Below are positions 9,985-19,101 of a stretch of DNA of 64,000 bases, piece by piece. The position numbers and the translations under genes are program-made. The stretch comes from Cellvibrionaceae bacterium (GTDB taxonomy: Bacteria > Pseudomonadota > Gammaproteobacteria > Pseudomonadales > Cellvibrionaceae). The stretch spans positions 1 through 64,000 of the forward strand of contig JAGKWQ010000009.1 of the NCBI GenBank assembly GCA_021151825.1. Direction: 5' to 3'. Under the pieces are notes generated by a model. It saw nothing but the letters and a program-made list of their open reading frames with translations, made no database searches and had not been told where the DNA came from. Every line of letters starts with the position of its first letter. The stretch's first letter is position 1.

Positions 9985-10056
9985 CTGCGCTTTTTATCGC
10001 TGCACTTTTTACCACTGCACTTTTTACCACTGCACTGAAACGAGTGCAGTGGTTGT
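9985..10056 (+). repeat. 15-bp tandem repeat leading into a terminator hairpin
   Basis: The unit CTGCACTTTTTACCA starts at 9985 (variant), 10000 and 10015, with a partial fourth copy at 10030. The last copy forms the left arm of a perfect 10-bp hairpin (CCACTGCACT 10027-10036, AGTGCAGTGG 10043-10052), followed by TTGTATATTTTTG. The hairpin probably terminates the GH9 transcript. Earlier copies could also pair with the right arm. Confidence 0.7.
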
Positions 10057-10176
10057 ATATTTTTGATAACTCTATTTGGGAAGTCTCTATTGTTTTAAAG
10101 GTCGACACACAGGAGTTGTTATTTCACGGAAGTAAATATAAAAATTTTTTCACTATTTCACAGCGGAATTATAACC

Positions 10177-13100
10177 ATGCAATCTTTATTTCATAGAAAG
10201 ATGCTGGGTGTTGTTGCAATGGCAAGTGCGGGTCTTTTAGCACAACCAACATTGGCACAGTCAGCAAATTGTAGTTACAGCATTAGCAATGAATGGAATA
10301 CCGGCGTAACGGCCGCGATTACCATTACTAACACCAGTACTACGGCAATTAATGGCTGGAACGTAGGTTGGCAATATGCTACCAATCGTTTGTCCAGCTC
10401 ATGGAATGCCAATGTGTCTGGTAACAATCCATACACCGCCAGCAATATAAGCTGGAACGGCACTATCCAACCTGGTCAAAGTGTTCAATTTGGTTTTCAG
10501 GTGGATAAACGCGGCGGCAGTGCAGAACGGCCGACAATTACGGGCAATGTTTGTGGTGGTACTACATCATCTACACCCGTGAGTAGCGTGAAAAGTTCTT
10601 CGTCTACTGCGATTAGCAGTTCTGTTGCTTCAAGTACTGTAAGTGGACAGCAGTGTAATTGGTACGGAACGATTTATCCGTTATGCGTAAGCACCCAAAG
10701 CGGTTGGGGTTATGAAAACAACAAAAGTTGTATTTCACGCTCGACCTGCGCCTCTCAACCTGCGCCTTGGGGAATTGTTGGCGGTAGCAGCTCACAAGTT
10801 GTTTTATCAAGTAGCAGCCGCTCAAGCTCTTCTTCGTCTTCATCGATTCCTTCGTCTTCATCGATTCCTTCTTCATCGTCAGTGCCTTCATCAGTAGCAC
10901 CGTCCTCCAGTTCGTCATCGGTGTCTTCTGTGAATTCATCATCCTCAATTGCGACATCTTCGAGCAGTTCGCGTTCTTCCAGCTCGGTTAGTTCTGCAAT
11001 TGCAAACAACATTGCGGTGAATGGTGATGTGGAAAATGGCACTACTAATTGGAGTACTCGGGGTAATGCCACCATCGTGCGCAGCACTGCTGACCGCTAT
11101 GCGGGCAACGCAAGTTTGTTCGTCAGCGGAAGAACTGCCTACTGGCATGGTGCAACATTCAACGTGACCACATTAACTGCGGGTAATACCTATGAGGTTG
11201 CAGCCTGGGTGAAATTGGCTCCGGGTGAATTACCAGAGACTATTAAAATCACCGGCAAACTTGTTGATGATGCCGATACGGCTACCTACAACGAATATAC
11301 GGAAATTGCGAGTGCGCAAGTCACTGCAGATGGTTGGACTTTGCTGAGTGGTACTTACACTCCAGGTAGTGCCACTCCGTTTGAATCATTTATTGTTGAG
11401 TCGGTTGATGGCTCGGTAAATGTCAGTTTCTTCGTCGACAATTTCTCCGTTGCCGGTGAAGTGGATGAGGAGCCAGAAGTGCCTGTCGGTACCGGCCTTT
11501 CAAGTCTGGTTGATTTCCCGATCGGTGTTGCTGTTGCAGCGGGAAGTGGTGCAGCTGACATTTTCACAAATACCGCTCGTCAAAATATTGTACGTGAAGA
11601 GTTCAGCCAAATCGTTGCCGAAAATATTATGAAAATGAGTTACATGTATTCCGGTAACAATTTCTCGTTCACCAATGCAGATCGTTTGGCTAATTGGGCC
11701 GCGGCTAACGGTAAATCATTGCACGGCCATGCATTGGTATGGCACCCGAGTTACCAATTGCCAACATGGGCAACTGATAGCAATGCAAATTTCCGTAGCG
11801 ATTACGCTCGTCACATCGACACTGTTGCTGCGCATTTTGCTGGCAAGGTAAAAAGCTGGGACGTGGTAAACGAAGCCTTGTTTGATTCAGCGGATGATGA
11901 TGGTCGCGGCTCAGCCAATGGTTATCGTCAATCGGTATTTTATCGCCAATATGGCAGCCCTGAATATATTGACGAAGCGTTCCGTCGTGCACGTGCAGCT
12001 GATTCAACCGCCGAGTTGTATTACAACGATTTTAATACCGAAGAAAATGGAACCAAAACCACAGCGCTGGTAAATCTGGTGCAACGTTTATTAACTAACG
12101 GCGTACCGATTGATGGTGTGGGTTTCCAAATGCACGTGATGAACGATTATCCTTCCATCGCCAACATTCGCGCGTCGTTGCAAAAAATTGTTGCCTTGAG
12201 CCCGACACTGAAAATTAAAATTACGGAATTGGATGTGCGCCTGAACAATCCTTACGATGGCAACGCCAATAACGATTATAAAAACCGCAGTGATTGCGCA
12301 ACTTCCTGTGCTGGCCTTGATCGTCAAAAAGCGCGCTACAAAGAAATTATCCAGGCGTATCTGGATATAGTTCCGCCTGCGCGTCGTGGTGGTGTGGTTG
12401 TATGGGGAATCGCAGATCCGGATAGCTGGTTCTACACCCATCAAAACCTGCCGGATTGGCCGCTGTTGTTTAACGATAGCTTGCAGAAAAAATCTGCTTA
12501 CCAAGGTGTGGCGGAAGCTTTAGCTACCGTGCCTCGCACCAGCTCAAGCGCATCAACCTCCAGCACACGCTCAAGTAGCTCCAGTGCAATCACTACGTCA
12601 CGGTCATCTTCATTGAGTTCTAACAGTTTTCACTCAACCTGTTCTACCGGCTTTAACCCCTCTTGCGCTAGCAGCTTTTCCAGCGTGCCAGCGACTTCGA
12701 GCAGTACAGTGATGACCTCCAGCTCGCGTAGTTCAAGCAGTGCAGTGACAACTTCACGTTCCAGTTCAAGCAGTACTGTACCTCCAGTGCGTTTGGATAA
12801 CCCGTTCGTTGATGCCCGTTGGTATGTTGATCCAATCTGGTCTGCTAAAGCGCAAGCTGAAACCAATGGTTCAAAAATCTCTGGTTACAACACGGCGGTG
12901 TGGATGGACCGTATTGGCGCAATCGCACCAACCGATGGTTCTTACGGCCTGCGTGACCACCTGGATGCCGCATTGGCACAAAATGCGAACGTCATTCAGG
13001 TTGTGGTTTATGACTTACCAAACCGCGACTGCCATGCACTCGCGTCAAACGGTGAGTTGAAACAAACTGCCGAGGGGAGCGCACGTTACCGCACTGAGTA

Positions 13101-14040
13101 CGTTGATGTGATTGCCGGTATTTTCTCTGATCCAAAATATGCATCACTGCGTATCATCGCGATCATTGAGCCGGACTCTTTGCCAAATCTCGTGACTAAC
13201 CTGAGTACTCCTGCATGTCAGGAAGCCACTGACGCGACGCACGGCTATGTAGCGAACACTCGCTATACCCTGGGCAAGCTGTATCCAATTACCAACGTAT
13301 ACAGCTACGTGGATATTGGCCACTCTGGTTGGTTGGGTTGGACCGATAACTTCGGTAAAGCAGTTACGTTGATTGGTAATGCAATCAAAGGTGCAACCGG
13401 TGGTGTTAACTCCATCGCTGGTTTTGTATCCAACACCTCAGGCTACACCCCGCTGTACGAACCATTCCTTGATTCATTGGCAAATGGTTCATTTGGTACT
13501 GGCGGCGGTACCCAAACCCGTCAAGCGAAGTTTTACGAGTGGAACCCACACTTCAGCGAAGTTTCTTTCGTGCAAGCATGGCGCACGGCAATGATCGCTG
13601 CCGGTTTCCCAAGCACCATTGGTATGTTAGTGGATACCTCGCGCAACGGCTGGGGTGGTCCAAACCGTCCGACAGCAGTGTCTACCAGTACTGTGCTTGA
13701 TACGTTCATTGATCAATCACGTATTGATCGTCGTGCACATCGCGGTAACTGGTGTAATCAGTCTGGTGGTGTAGGTGAGCGTCCTCAAACTGCTCCTGTT
13801 GCCGGTATTGATGCTTATGTATGGGTGAAACCGCCAGGTGAGTCGGATGGTGCTGCGTCAAAAGAACTTTCTTATGATCCACAGGATCCTGCGAAAGGAT
13901 TTGACCGCAATTGCGATCCAACTTACACCAATGCAGCGGGAACCACGACAGGATCATTGGCTAACGCACCTGTTGCTGGTCGCTGGTTCAAAGAAGGCTT
14001 CCGTGTATTGTTGAATAACGCTTATCCACCATTGCAATAA
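10177..14040 (+). CDS. GH10 xylanase - GH6 cellobiohydrolase fusion
   Basis: Very large bifunctional secreted enzyme (1287 residues). Order: signal peptide (1-27), CBM2 (29-128), CBM10 (152-199), Ser linker, CBM4/9-like beta-sandwich (276-425, starting NGDVENGTTNW), GH10 (440-785), Ser linker, GH6 (869-1287). GH10 has acid/base E566 in VVNEAL and nucleophile E684 in ITELDVR, plus the substrate motif GHALVWH. GH6 has D951 (NRDCHA) and D1000 (IIEPDSL). Both modules therefore look active, giving endo-xylanase and cellobiohydrolase on one chain. The linker before GH6 is interrupted by a segment with two Cys (STCSTGFNPSCAS). The GH6 part closely copies that of the gene at 4848. GH10 with CBM2 and CBM10 is known in Cellvibrio xylanases; the GH6 tail is the unusual part. 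The ribosome site is weak (GCGGAAT). Confidence 0.93.
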   Translation: MQSLFHRKMLGVVAMASAGLLAQPTLAQSANCSYSISNEWNTGVTAAITITNTSTTAINGWNVGWQYATNRLSSSWNANVSGNNPYTASNISWNGTIQPGQSVQFGFQVDKRGGSAERPTITGNVCGGTTSSTPVSSVKSSSSTAISSSVASSTVSGQQCNWYGTIYPLCVSTQSGWGYENNKSCISRSTCASQPAPWGIVGGSSSQVVLSSSSRSSSSSSSSIPSSSSIPSSSSVPSSVAPSSSSSSVSSVNSSSSIATSSSSSRSSSSVSSAIANNIAVNGDVENGTTNWSTRGNATIVRSTADRYAGNASLFVSGRTAYWHGATFNVTTLTAGNTYEVAAWVKLAPGELPETIKITGKLVDDADTATYNEYTEIASAQVTADGWTLLSGTYTPGSATPFESFIVESVDGSVNVSFFVDNFSVAGEVDEEPEVPVGTGLSSLVDFPIGVAVAAGSGAADIFTNTARQNIVREEFSQIVAENIMKMSYMYSGNNFSFTNADRLANWAAANGKSLHGHALVWHPSYQLPTWATDSNANFRSDYARHIDTVAAHFAGKVKSWDVVNEALFDSADDDGRGSANGYRQSVFYRQYGSPEYIDEAFRRARAADSTAELYYNDFNTEENGTKTTALVNLVQRLLTNGVPIDGVGFQMHVMNDYPSIANIRASLQKIVALSPTLKIKITELDVRLNNPYDGNANNDYKNRSDCATSCAGLDRQKARYKEIIQAYLDIVPPARRGGVVVWGIADPDSWFYTHQNLPDWPLLFNDSLQKKSAYQGVAEALATVPRTSSSASTSSTRSSSSSAITTSRSSSLSSNSFHSTCSTGFNPSCASSFSSVPATSSSTVMTSSSRSSSSAVTTSRSSSSSTVPPVRLDNPFVDARWYVDPIWSAKAQAETNGSKISGYNTAVWMDRIGAIAPTDGSYGLRDHLDAALAQNANVIQVVVYDLPNRDCHALASNGELKQTAEGSARYRTEYVDVIAGIFSDPKYASLRIIAIIEPDSLPNLVTNLSTPACQEATDATHGYVANTRYTLGKLYPITNVYSYVDIGHSGWLGWTDNFGKAVTLIGNAIKGATGGVNSIAGFVSNTSGYTPLYEPFLDSLANGSFGTGGGTQTRQAKFYEWNPHFSEVSFVQAWRTAMIAAGFPSTIGMLVDTSRNGWGGPNRPTAVSTSTVLDTFIDQSRIDRRAHRGNWCNQSGGVGERPQTAPVAGIDAYVWVKPPGESDGAASKELSYDPQDPAKGFDRNCDPTYTNAAGTTTGSLANAPVAGRWFKEGFRVLLNNAYPPLQ

Positions 14041-14062
14041 ATGGCAGCGACACGTTAGAAAC

Positions 14063-14097
14063 AAAAAACTCCCGGCCTTAAAACCGGGAGTTTTTTT
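14063..14097 (+). terminator. intrinsic terminator of the GH10-GH6 gene
   Basis: A perfect 13-bp stem (AAAAAACTCCCGG, CCGGGAGTTTTTT) with an 8-nt loop, ending in seven T. Almost the same hairpin recurs at 24953. Confidence 0.9.
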
Positions 14098-14149
14098 CGC
14101 TGTGATTCAATCGATAAGAATTACAAAACCAGGTGGCATCGTTTTTTTT

Positions 14150-14203
14150 CGAAAAATCCCGCATGAAAATGCGAGGCGCTCTATTAAAGTGTTGATGATG
14201 GGC
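14150..14203. repeat. left copy of an inverted ~54-bp element bracketing the peptide/ABC operon
   Basis: The reverse complement of this segment shares 21 identical bases (14183-14203 versus 21748-21768) and a second 13-bp identical block (14152-14164 versus 21786-21798) with the copy at 21748. Internally it can form a CGCAT-GAAA-ATGCG hairpin. It may also act as terminator of the minus-strand operon that ends at 14240. Confidence 0.75.
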
Positions 14204-14239
14204 GCCAAGGGTAACTATCACCAACCATAATATGTGAAA

Positions 14240-15457
14240 TTAGGATCTCAGACTTTCAGCAGGCATGAGCTTGGCTGCTTTCTGTGCAGGGAAAAAACCG
14301 AAAAATAGGCCAACGGATGTTGCAAAACCCACCGAAACTGCAATCGCGGAAAATTCTATTGTTAACGTATATGATGACAAGTTAGAGATGATTGATGCGA
14401 TTCCAATCGAAAAAAGAATACCAATTGCTGCACCTATCAAACATATAATTACAGACTCAAATAAAAATTGACTAAGGATATTTTTTCGCTTTGCACCAAT
14501 AGCAAGTCGTATGCCTATTTCGCGAGTTCTCTCTGTAACCGATACCAGCATAATATTCATAATTCCAATCCCTCCCACTCCAAGCGAAACTATGCTCACT
14601 GCGCCTAACATAAATGCAAGAGCAGACACTATGAGATTTGCCCCCTTTGAAACACTTGCAAGGTCCGTGATTTGGTAAAGATCTTCTCCAAACTTACTTT
14701 TGCCATGGTTCTCTCTTAGCAGGGATAATATTTTTTCACCGGTTGCCTTGGTTTGTTCGCTTGAGCGAGCTTGTAGAACTCCGTAATGAATTACCTCTGT
14801 GTTTGCGGAGTTCAATAAATAAATAGATGCTGCCGTATATGGAACAATCATCATTGTTCCTAGATTTGTGCCATCAAATGATTTCCCTGTGGTGCCAAGA
14901 ACTCCAATAACCTGGAATGGTACTCCATCAATTCGCACGTATTTGTATATTGGATCTTGCAAAAAAAAGAGGGAATTCTTAATTGATTGCCCGATGATAA
15001 CAACTCTGGAATTGCTTTTGACGTCCTCGGATGTTACCCCTGAACCACTTGAAAGTGTCCAGCCACGCAATGAAAGCATGGTTTCATCAGAACCTAAAAC
15101 AGACGATTTAATATCACGTCCAGCATTGCTGACTATTGAATTAGTTTGAACAACGGGTGCTACGCCAAGGACTGATGGAAGAACCTTTAATGACTCTATA
15201 TCAGAAATCGTTAATTCCGGTAACGCGATGCTACCAACCCGTTCATTGGCATTTTCAGTATTTGTTGACACCAGCAAAATATTTTTTCCAAGCATTGTGA
15301 GTTGCTTATTAACAATCGTTTGGATACTGGTTCCCAAGGCAATCATCAAGGTGACTGACATAACCCCGATAACAACTCCCAACATTGATAAGACAGTGCG
15401 CAATCTGTGTGCTTTAAGCGATGCTATTGATTCAAGATAAAGTTGAGTGATATTCAT
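14240..15457 (-). CDS. MacB/FtsX-type ABC transporter permease
   Basis: Inner-membrane permease of the mechanotransmission (MacB/LolCE) type, 405 residues. One N-terminal membrane segment (about 18-45, after LKAHRLRTVLSMLGVVIG) is followed by a large periplasmic domain (50-275) and three C-terminal membrane segments (280-400) with the family motif VTERTREIGIRLAIGAKR. Unlike MacB it lacks a fused ATPase, which is supplied by the overlapping gene at 15454 (4-bp ATGA overlap). With the adaptor at 16158 it would form a tripartite exporter with an outer-membrane TolC, which is not encoded here. It is the last gene of the operon. The same split arrangement is used by exporters of ribosomal peptides; the substrate here is inferred to be the peptide encoded at 20914. 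Confidence 0.9.
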   Translation of the reverse strand: MNITQLYLESIASLKAHRLRTVLSMLGVVIGVMSVTLMIALGTSIQTIVNKQLTMLGKNILLVSTNTENANERVGSIALPELTISDIESLKVLPSVLGVAPVVQTNSIVSNAGRDIKSSVLGSDETMLSLRGWTLSSGSGVTSEDVKSNSRVVIIGQSIKNSLFFLQDPIYKYVRIDGVPFQVIGVLGTTGKSFDGTNLGTMMIVPYTAASIYLLNSANTEVIHYGVLQARSSEQTKATGEKILSLLRENHGKSKFGEDLYQITDLASVSKGANLIVSALAFMLGAVSIVSLGVGGIGIMNIMLVSVTERTREIGIRLAIGAKRKNILSQFLFESVIICLIGAAIGILFSIGIASIISNLSSYTLTIEFSAIAVSVGFATSVGLFFGFFPAQKAAKLMPAESLRS

Positions 15458-16155
15458 ACCAATTCAACCTGCAAATTCACATCAGATTGCATCAATCCAT
15501 CTTTAATCGTTATTACTCGTTTCGCGCTATTGGAAACAATATCTTCATGCGTGACCACAATGATGGTAAGGCCTTCTTTCTCATTCAATTCCGTCAGTAA
15601 ATCGATAACAATATCGGTGTTAACCGAATCCAGATTTCCTGTTGGCTCATCTGCCAATAATATTTTTGGTTTATTGATAAGTGATCGAGCGATGGCGCAT
15701 CTTTGCTGCTGCCCACCTGATAGCTGATTTGGATAACGTTCTGCGTACTCAAGCATTCCGACACGTTGAAGTTGCTCTTTCGCAAGCTTGTGAGCCTCTG
15801 ACCGAGGAGCCCCGGCGTATATTGCAGGTAAGGCTACGTTTTCAATAATGCGCATTGATTTAAGAAGATTAAAGCTTTGAAAAACGAACCCAATCGACTT
15901 GCCTCTAATAGTTGCCAACTGGTCATCGTTGGCCTTGGATGTATCTATCCCATCAATTAAATATAATCCGGTCGTTGGTGTCTCAAGACAACCAAGTATA
16001 TTTAATAGTGTTGATTTACCTGAGCCTGAAGCTCCAATTATTGCTACGTATTCCTTGGCTTTTATTTCAATATTAATATCTTTTAAAACAGTTTGACCAA
16101 CGCCATCTGATTGGTACGTTTTTCCAATATTCTTTAGATCCAGCAATGTAGTCAT
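15454..16155 (-). CDS. ABC transporter ATPase, MacB/LolD type
   Basis: Nucleotide-binding subunit for the permease at 14240. It has the complete set of motifs: Walker A GASGSGKST, signature LSGGQQQR, Walker B ILLADEPTGNLD and the H-loop VVTHE. Length (233 residues) and the ADEPTGNLDS form are typical of the LolD/MacB branch. The ATG at 16155 lies 2 nt after the upstream adaptor stop; a GTG two codons earlier (16161) would overlap that gene. Either start implies translational coupling. Confidence 0.92.
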   Translation of the reverse strand: MTTLLDLKNIGKTYQSDGVGQTVLKDINIEIKAKEYVAIIGASGSGKSTLLNILGCLETPTTGLYLIDGIDTSKANDDQLATIRGKSIGFVFQSFNLLKSMRIIENVALPAIYAGAPRSEAHKLAKEQLQRVGMLEYAERYPNQLSGGQQQRCAIARSLINKPKILLADEPTGNLDSVNTDIVIDLLTELNEKEGLTIIVVTHEDIVSNSAKRVITIKDGLMQSDVNLQVELV

Positions 16156-16157
16156 GA

Positions 16158-17357
16158 TCACTCACCATTATCGTCGGATCGTTCTTGGGTAACGATGGGG
16201 TCTCCTTCTTTTAAGTTGCCCCATACCAGCTCGGTAAATTGACGATTTCTTATACCTATTTTTACGGCTACCTGAACAAGTTTATCTTCAGTCCCTTTTT
16301 TGAAAACCCGATAATTTTGAGTATCCTCATTAAATACGAACAGGCTCCCGTCACCTTTTTGTGATGAGGCTACGATGTCTTTATCGATTTCATTTTTGAT
16401 GATATCGGCGTTGTTAGTGGGTGAAAAATACAATGACGATGTAGGTATTCGCAGAACATTAGTTTTCAGCAATGTAACGATCTGTACGCTTGCGGTCATA
16501 CCAGGAAGAAGTGAGTGATCCTGATTTTCAACACTTAAAACAACGTTGTAGCTGACAGGGCCACCAACATCAGTTGGACTCAAACGAATTTGTTTTACGA
16601 CACCGTCGAAAACTCTATTTTCAAATGAATCTACTGTGAAACTTGCTTTCATGCCGGTTTTTATCGACGATATATCCGCTTCTGATATGTTGGTGTCTAC
16701 TTCCATTTGCGAAAAATCTTGAGCGATCCGGAATAATTCTGGTGTTTGAAAGGTCGCAGCAACAGTTTGTCCCAAATCCACATCCTTTTTAAGTACCAAA
16801 CCGTCTATTGGAGATCGTATATAGGTATTGCGTAAGTCGGTCTCAGCTTTCTCTAACTGGGCAAGTGCCAACTCATATTGGGCCGCAGACGAAATCTCAA
16901 CCTGTTTCTCACTCTCATAAGTTGATGCTTGTATAAACTTCTTTTCGAACAAACTTTCACTGCGTTTTCTGTTTGATGTTGCCAAATCCATTGTGGCTTT
17001 TGCGGCTTGGAGATTCGCTTTTGCCTGCTTAACCTGAGAATCATAAATTGCCGGATCAAGTTCCAGTAATATTTGACCTCGTGCAACCTTATCATTGTAA
17101 TCAACATTCAGCTTCGACACAGTGCCTGATAACTGCGTGCCCACTACGACAACTGACACAGGCCTGATCGTGCCCGTTGCAGTAATAAATTGGGCAATAT
17201 TGCCCCTGTCTACACTACTTGTAATAAAGCTGCTTGAATTACCTGATGTGGAGTTCTCAGAGCTAAAGCTGCTCCAAAATACGACAATAATTAGAAGCGC
17301 TAAAATAATTAAAAAAGCTTTTATCCACTTTCCTTTTGATCTTTCGATATGATCCAA
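16158..17357 (-). CDS. MacA/HlyD-type membrane fusion protein
   Basis: Periplasmic adaptor of a tripartite ABC exporter. One N-terminal membrane anchor (about 13-31) is followed by a lipoyl half-motif (GTVSKLNVDYNDKVARGQILLELD), an alpha-helical hairpin (about 105-170, coiled-coil pattern), the second lipoyl half (SPIDGLVLKKDVDLGQTV), and beta-barrel and membrane-proximal domains with the typical LLPGMTASV. It starts at TTG with AGGAG 8 nt upstream and no ATG nearby; this unusual start codon is well supported. It lies 20-nt from the upstream ABC-2 permease gene and overlaps or abuts the ATPase gene. Confidence 0.9.
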   Translation of the reverse strand: MDHIERSKGKWIKAFLIILALLIIVVFWSSFSSENSTSGNSSSFITSSVDRGNIAQFITATGTIRPVSVVVVGTQLSGTVSKLNVDYNDKVARGQILLELDPAIYDSQVKQAKANLQAAKATMDLATSNRKRSESLFEKKFIQASTYESEKQVEISSAAQYELALAQLEKAETDLRNTYIRSPIDGLVLKKDVDLGQTVAATFQTPELFRIAQDFSQMEVDTNISEADISSIKTGMKASFTVDSFENRVFDGVVKQIRLSPTDVGGPVSYNVVLSVENQDHSLLPGMTASVQIVTLLKTNVLRIPTSSLYFSPTNNADIIKNEIDKDIVASSQKGDGSLFVFNEDTQNYRVFKKGTEDKLVQVAVKIGIRNRQFTELVWGNLKEGDPIVTQERSDDNGE

Positions 17358-17377
17358 GCGTCACACTCCTGTCATGT

Positions 17378-18172
17378 TTAATATTGTCCCAAAGATCCCT
17401 TTTGTCTTGCGATGTTAATTGAAGCAATGAAGAAAATTATACCAATGCCAAGGTACAGAATTCCGTTAAAAAGTAATGCCAGCTGCGTATCAAGCCCCAA
17501 GGTTTGTTTATTGACCATTATGTCACGTAGCGCATCAATTCCAGGGATAATTGGAAATATATAGCTCAATATTTTACTGAATTGTATGCTTTCATGAGGC
17601 AGCATAGCTGCTACAGCAGCAATTTGTGCAAGTACAAGTATCATGCGAATACGCTTGAGGAGCAATGCAATCCCGCCCAAAAAGAATCCAATACCGTTAG
17701 CAGTAAGATCGATGGAGATTAGGGGGACAATCACTTGATGATTTAGGTGCAACCTTGCGTTGCTTGAAAAGTACAAGACCATAAACAAAGCAACCAACGC
17801 CGGAATTCCAATTGCGAGAGCTGAAACTGATCTTGCAAGGAATATTTGAACAGGGTGGTAGCTAGACATAAACAAAGACTCAAGCGTGCCGGTTTTAGAT
17901 TCTTCTTCGATACAATTGGCAACTTGGGTTAGGCCGCCCGTCACGAAAATCCAACACATAAATCCGATCAAAAAGCTTTCATCGCCATTCCCAAACCCAA
18001 GTTCTGCCCCAGATGAAACTTTTACTCCCATCAGAACCCCAAAAAATAAGGCCAGAAGAAACAAAAATGACAGTATGGACTCAACTTTGTATCGCATTGA
18101 TATTTGAATTGACTTGCGCAATTCCGCAAACACTAAATTAGAAAAAGACGATGTTCCGTATACCATCCCCAT
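17378..18172 (-). CDS. ABC-2 type transporter permease
   Basis: Inner-membrane protein of about 264 residues with six hydrophobic segments (for example SILSFLFLLALFFGVLMGV, GFMCWIFVTGGL, the stretch near GIPALVALFMVLYF, and a C-terminal pair ending IIFFIASINIA). It carries the ABC-2 feature EEESKTGTLESLFMSSYHP before the third helix. ATG at 18172 is preceded by GGAGGGG at 6 nt, a better start than the in-frame TTG at 18187. It overlaps the end of its partner ATPase gene at 18174 or abuts it, depending on start. Such two-gene ABC-2 units often give producer self-protection in peptide antibiotic loci; that role is inferred from context. Confidence 0.88.
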   Translation of the reverse strand: MGMVYGTSSFSNLVFAELRKSIQISMRYKVESILSFLFLLALFFGVLMGVKVSSGAELGFGNGDESFLIGFMCWIFVTGGLTQVANCIEEESKTGTLESLFMSSYHPVQIFLARSVSALAIGIPALVALFMVLYFSSNARLHLNHQVIVPLISIDLTANGIGFFLGGIALLLKRIRMILVLAQIAAVAAMLPHESIQFSKILSYIFPIIPGIDALRDIMVNKQTLGLDTQLALLFNGILYLGIGIIFFIASINIARQKGSLGQY

Positions 18173-18173
18173 A

Positions 18174-19097
18174 TTAATCCCCTCCAACTACTATTTGACG
18201 GTGGAAAAATTTGTTTAGCGTGTTTAACACAGGATTCATGGAAACGACAGTTAGATGACTGGTGAGATTAATGATATCTGCCAATGTTGTGGTGCCTTTT
18301 ACGAAAATCACTCGGTTTTCTTCAATGGAAATACCAGGTACATTTTGTAGCAATTTAATCTTATCAACTTCAAGGATTGGCATCTCATAATAAATCTCGA
18401 AAATTTCGTCATTTTTTTTGAGTAACTTTTTTAAGTCACCATTACAAATTATTTTTCCGTTTTTTAATATTGCTACATCTGACGTTATTGTTTCGATAAT
18501 TTCTATTTGATGGCTCGTAACTACGACGGAGCACCCTTCGTTGGAGCACTGTTTTACCATTCCAAGAATTTCATTGGTAGATTCACTATCAAGACCCAGT
18601 GTTGGCTCATCAAGAAATATAATTTCAGGACTGTTGATAACGCTGCAAATAATGGAGACTTTTTGCTGCATACCGCGAGACAGGCTTTGTATTGGTGATT
18701 TAGCTTTGTGCATGAGGTTAAATTGATCGAGTAGTTTTTTGCCTCTTTCCCTTGCGTGCGATTTGAGCATCCCTTTGAGCCCACCGAAATATTCTAAATT
18801 TTCCAGCGGAGTAAGACGCCAATACAGATTGCGGTTTCCTTCTAATAACAAACCAACCTTGCTCAGATTATCCTTTCTGCCGGTGATTGATTTTCCTGAA
18901 ATAGAAACTGATCCGGTGTCAGGCGCCATCAAGCCGGCACATACTTTAATAAGAGAGCTTTTCCCTGCGCCATTTTCTCCAAGAAGAGCAAGAATGCTTC
19001 CTTTGCTCACAAACAAATCAACATCACTTAGCGCAGTAACAATTTTTCCATTTGACTTGAATGCTTTTGACACACCATTAACTTCTAAAGAGTTCAT
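18174..19097 (-). CDS. ABC transporter ATPase (ABC-2 partner)
   Basis: Cytoplasmic ATPase of 307 residues for the ABC-2 permease at 17378. Motifs: Walker A GENGAGKSS (40-48), signature LSRGMQQK, Walker B IIFLDEPTLGLD, and H-loop VTSHQ. The extra C-terminal domain (about 225-307) is of the kind found in NatA/CcmA-like ATPases of drug and bacteriocin resistance transporters. It starts 4 nt after the stop of the upstream cupin/HEAT gene, so it is translationally linked to it. Specificity cannot be read from the sequence. Confidence 0.9.
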   Translation of the reverse strand: MNSLEVNGVSKAFKSNGKIVTALSDVDLFVSKGSILALLGENGAGKSSLIKVCAGLMAPDTGSVSISGKSITGRKDNLSKVGLLLEGNRNLYWRLTPLENLEYFGGLKGMLKSHARERGKKLLDQFNLMHKAKSPIQSLSRGMQQKVSIICSVINSPEIIFLDEPTLGLDSESTNEILGMVKQCSNEGCSVVVTSHQIEIIETITSDVAILKNGKIICNGDLKKLLKKNDEIFEIYYEMPILEVDKIKLLQNVPGISIEENRVIFVKGTTTLADIINLTSHLTVVSMNPVLNTLNKFFHRQIVVGGD

Positions 19098-19101
19098 GTG
19101 A

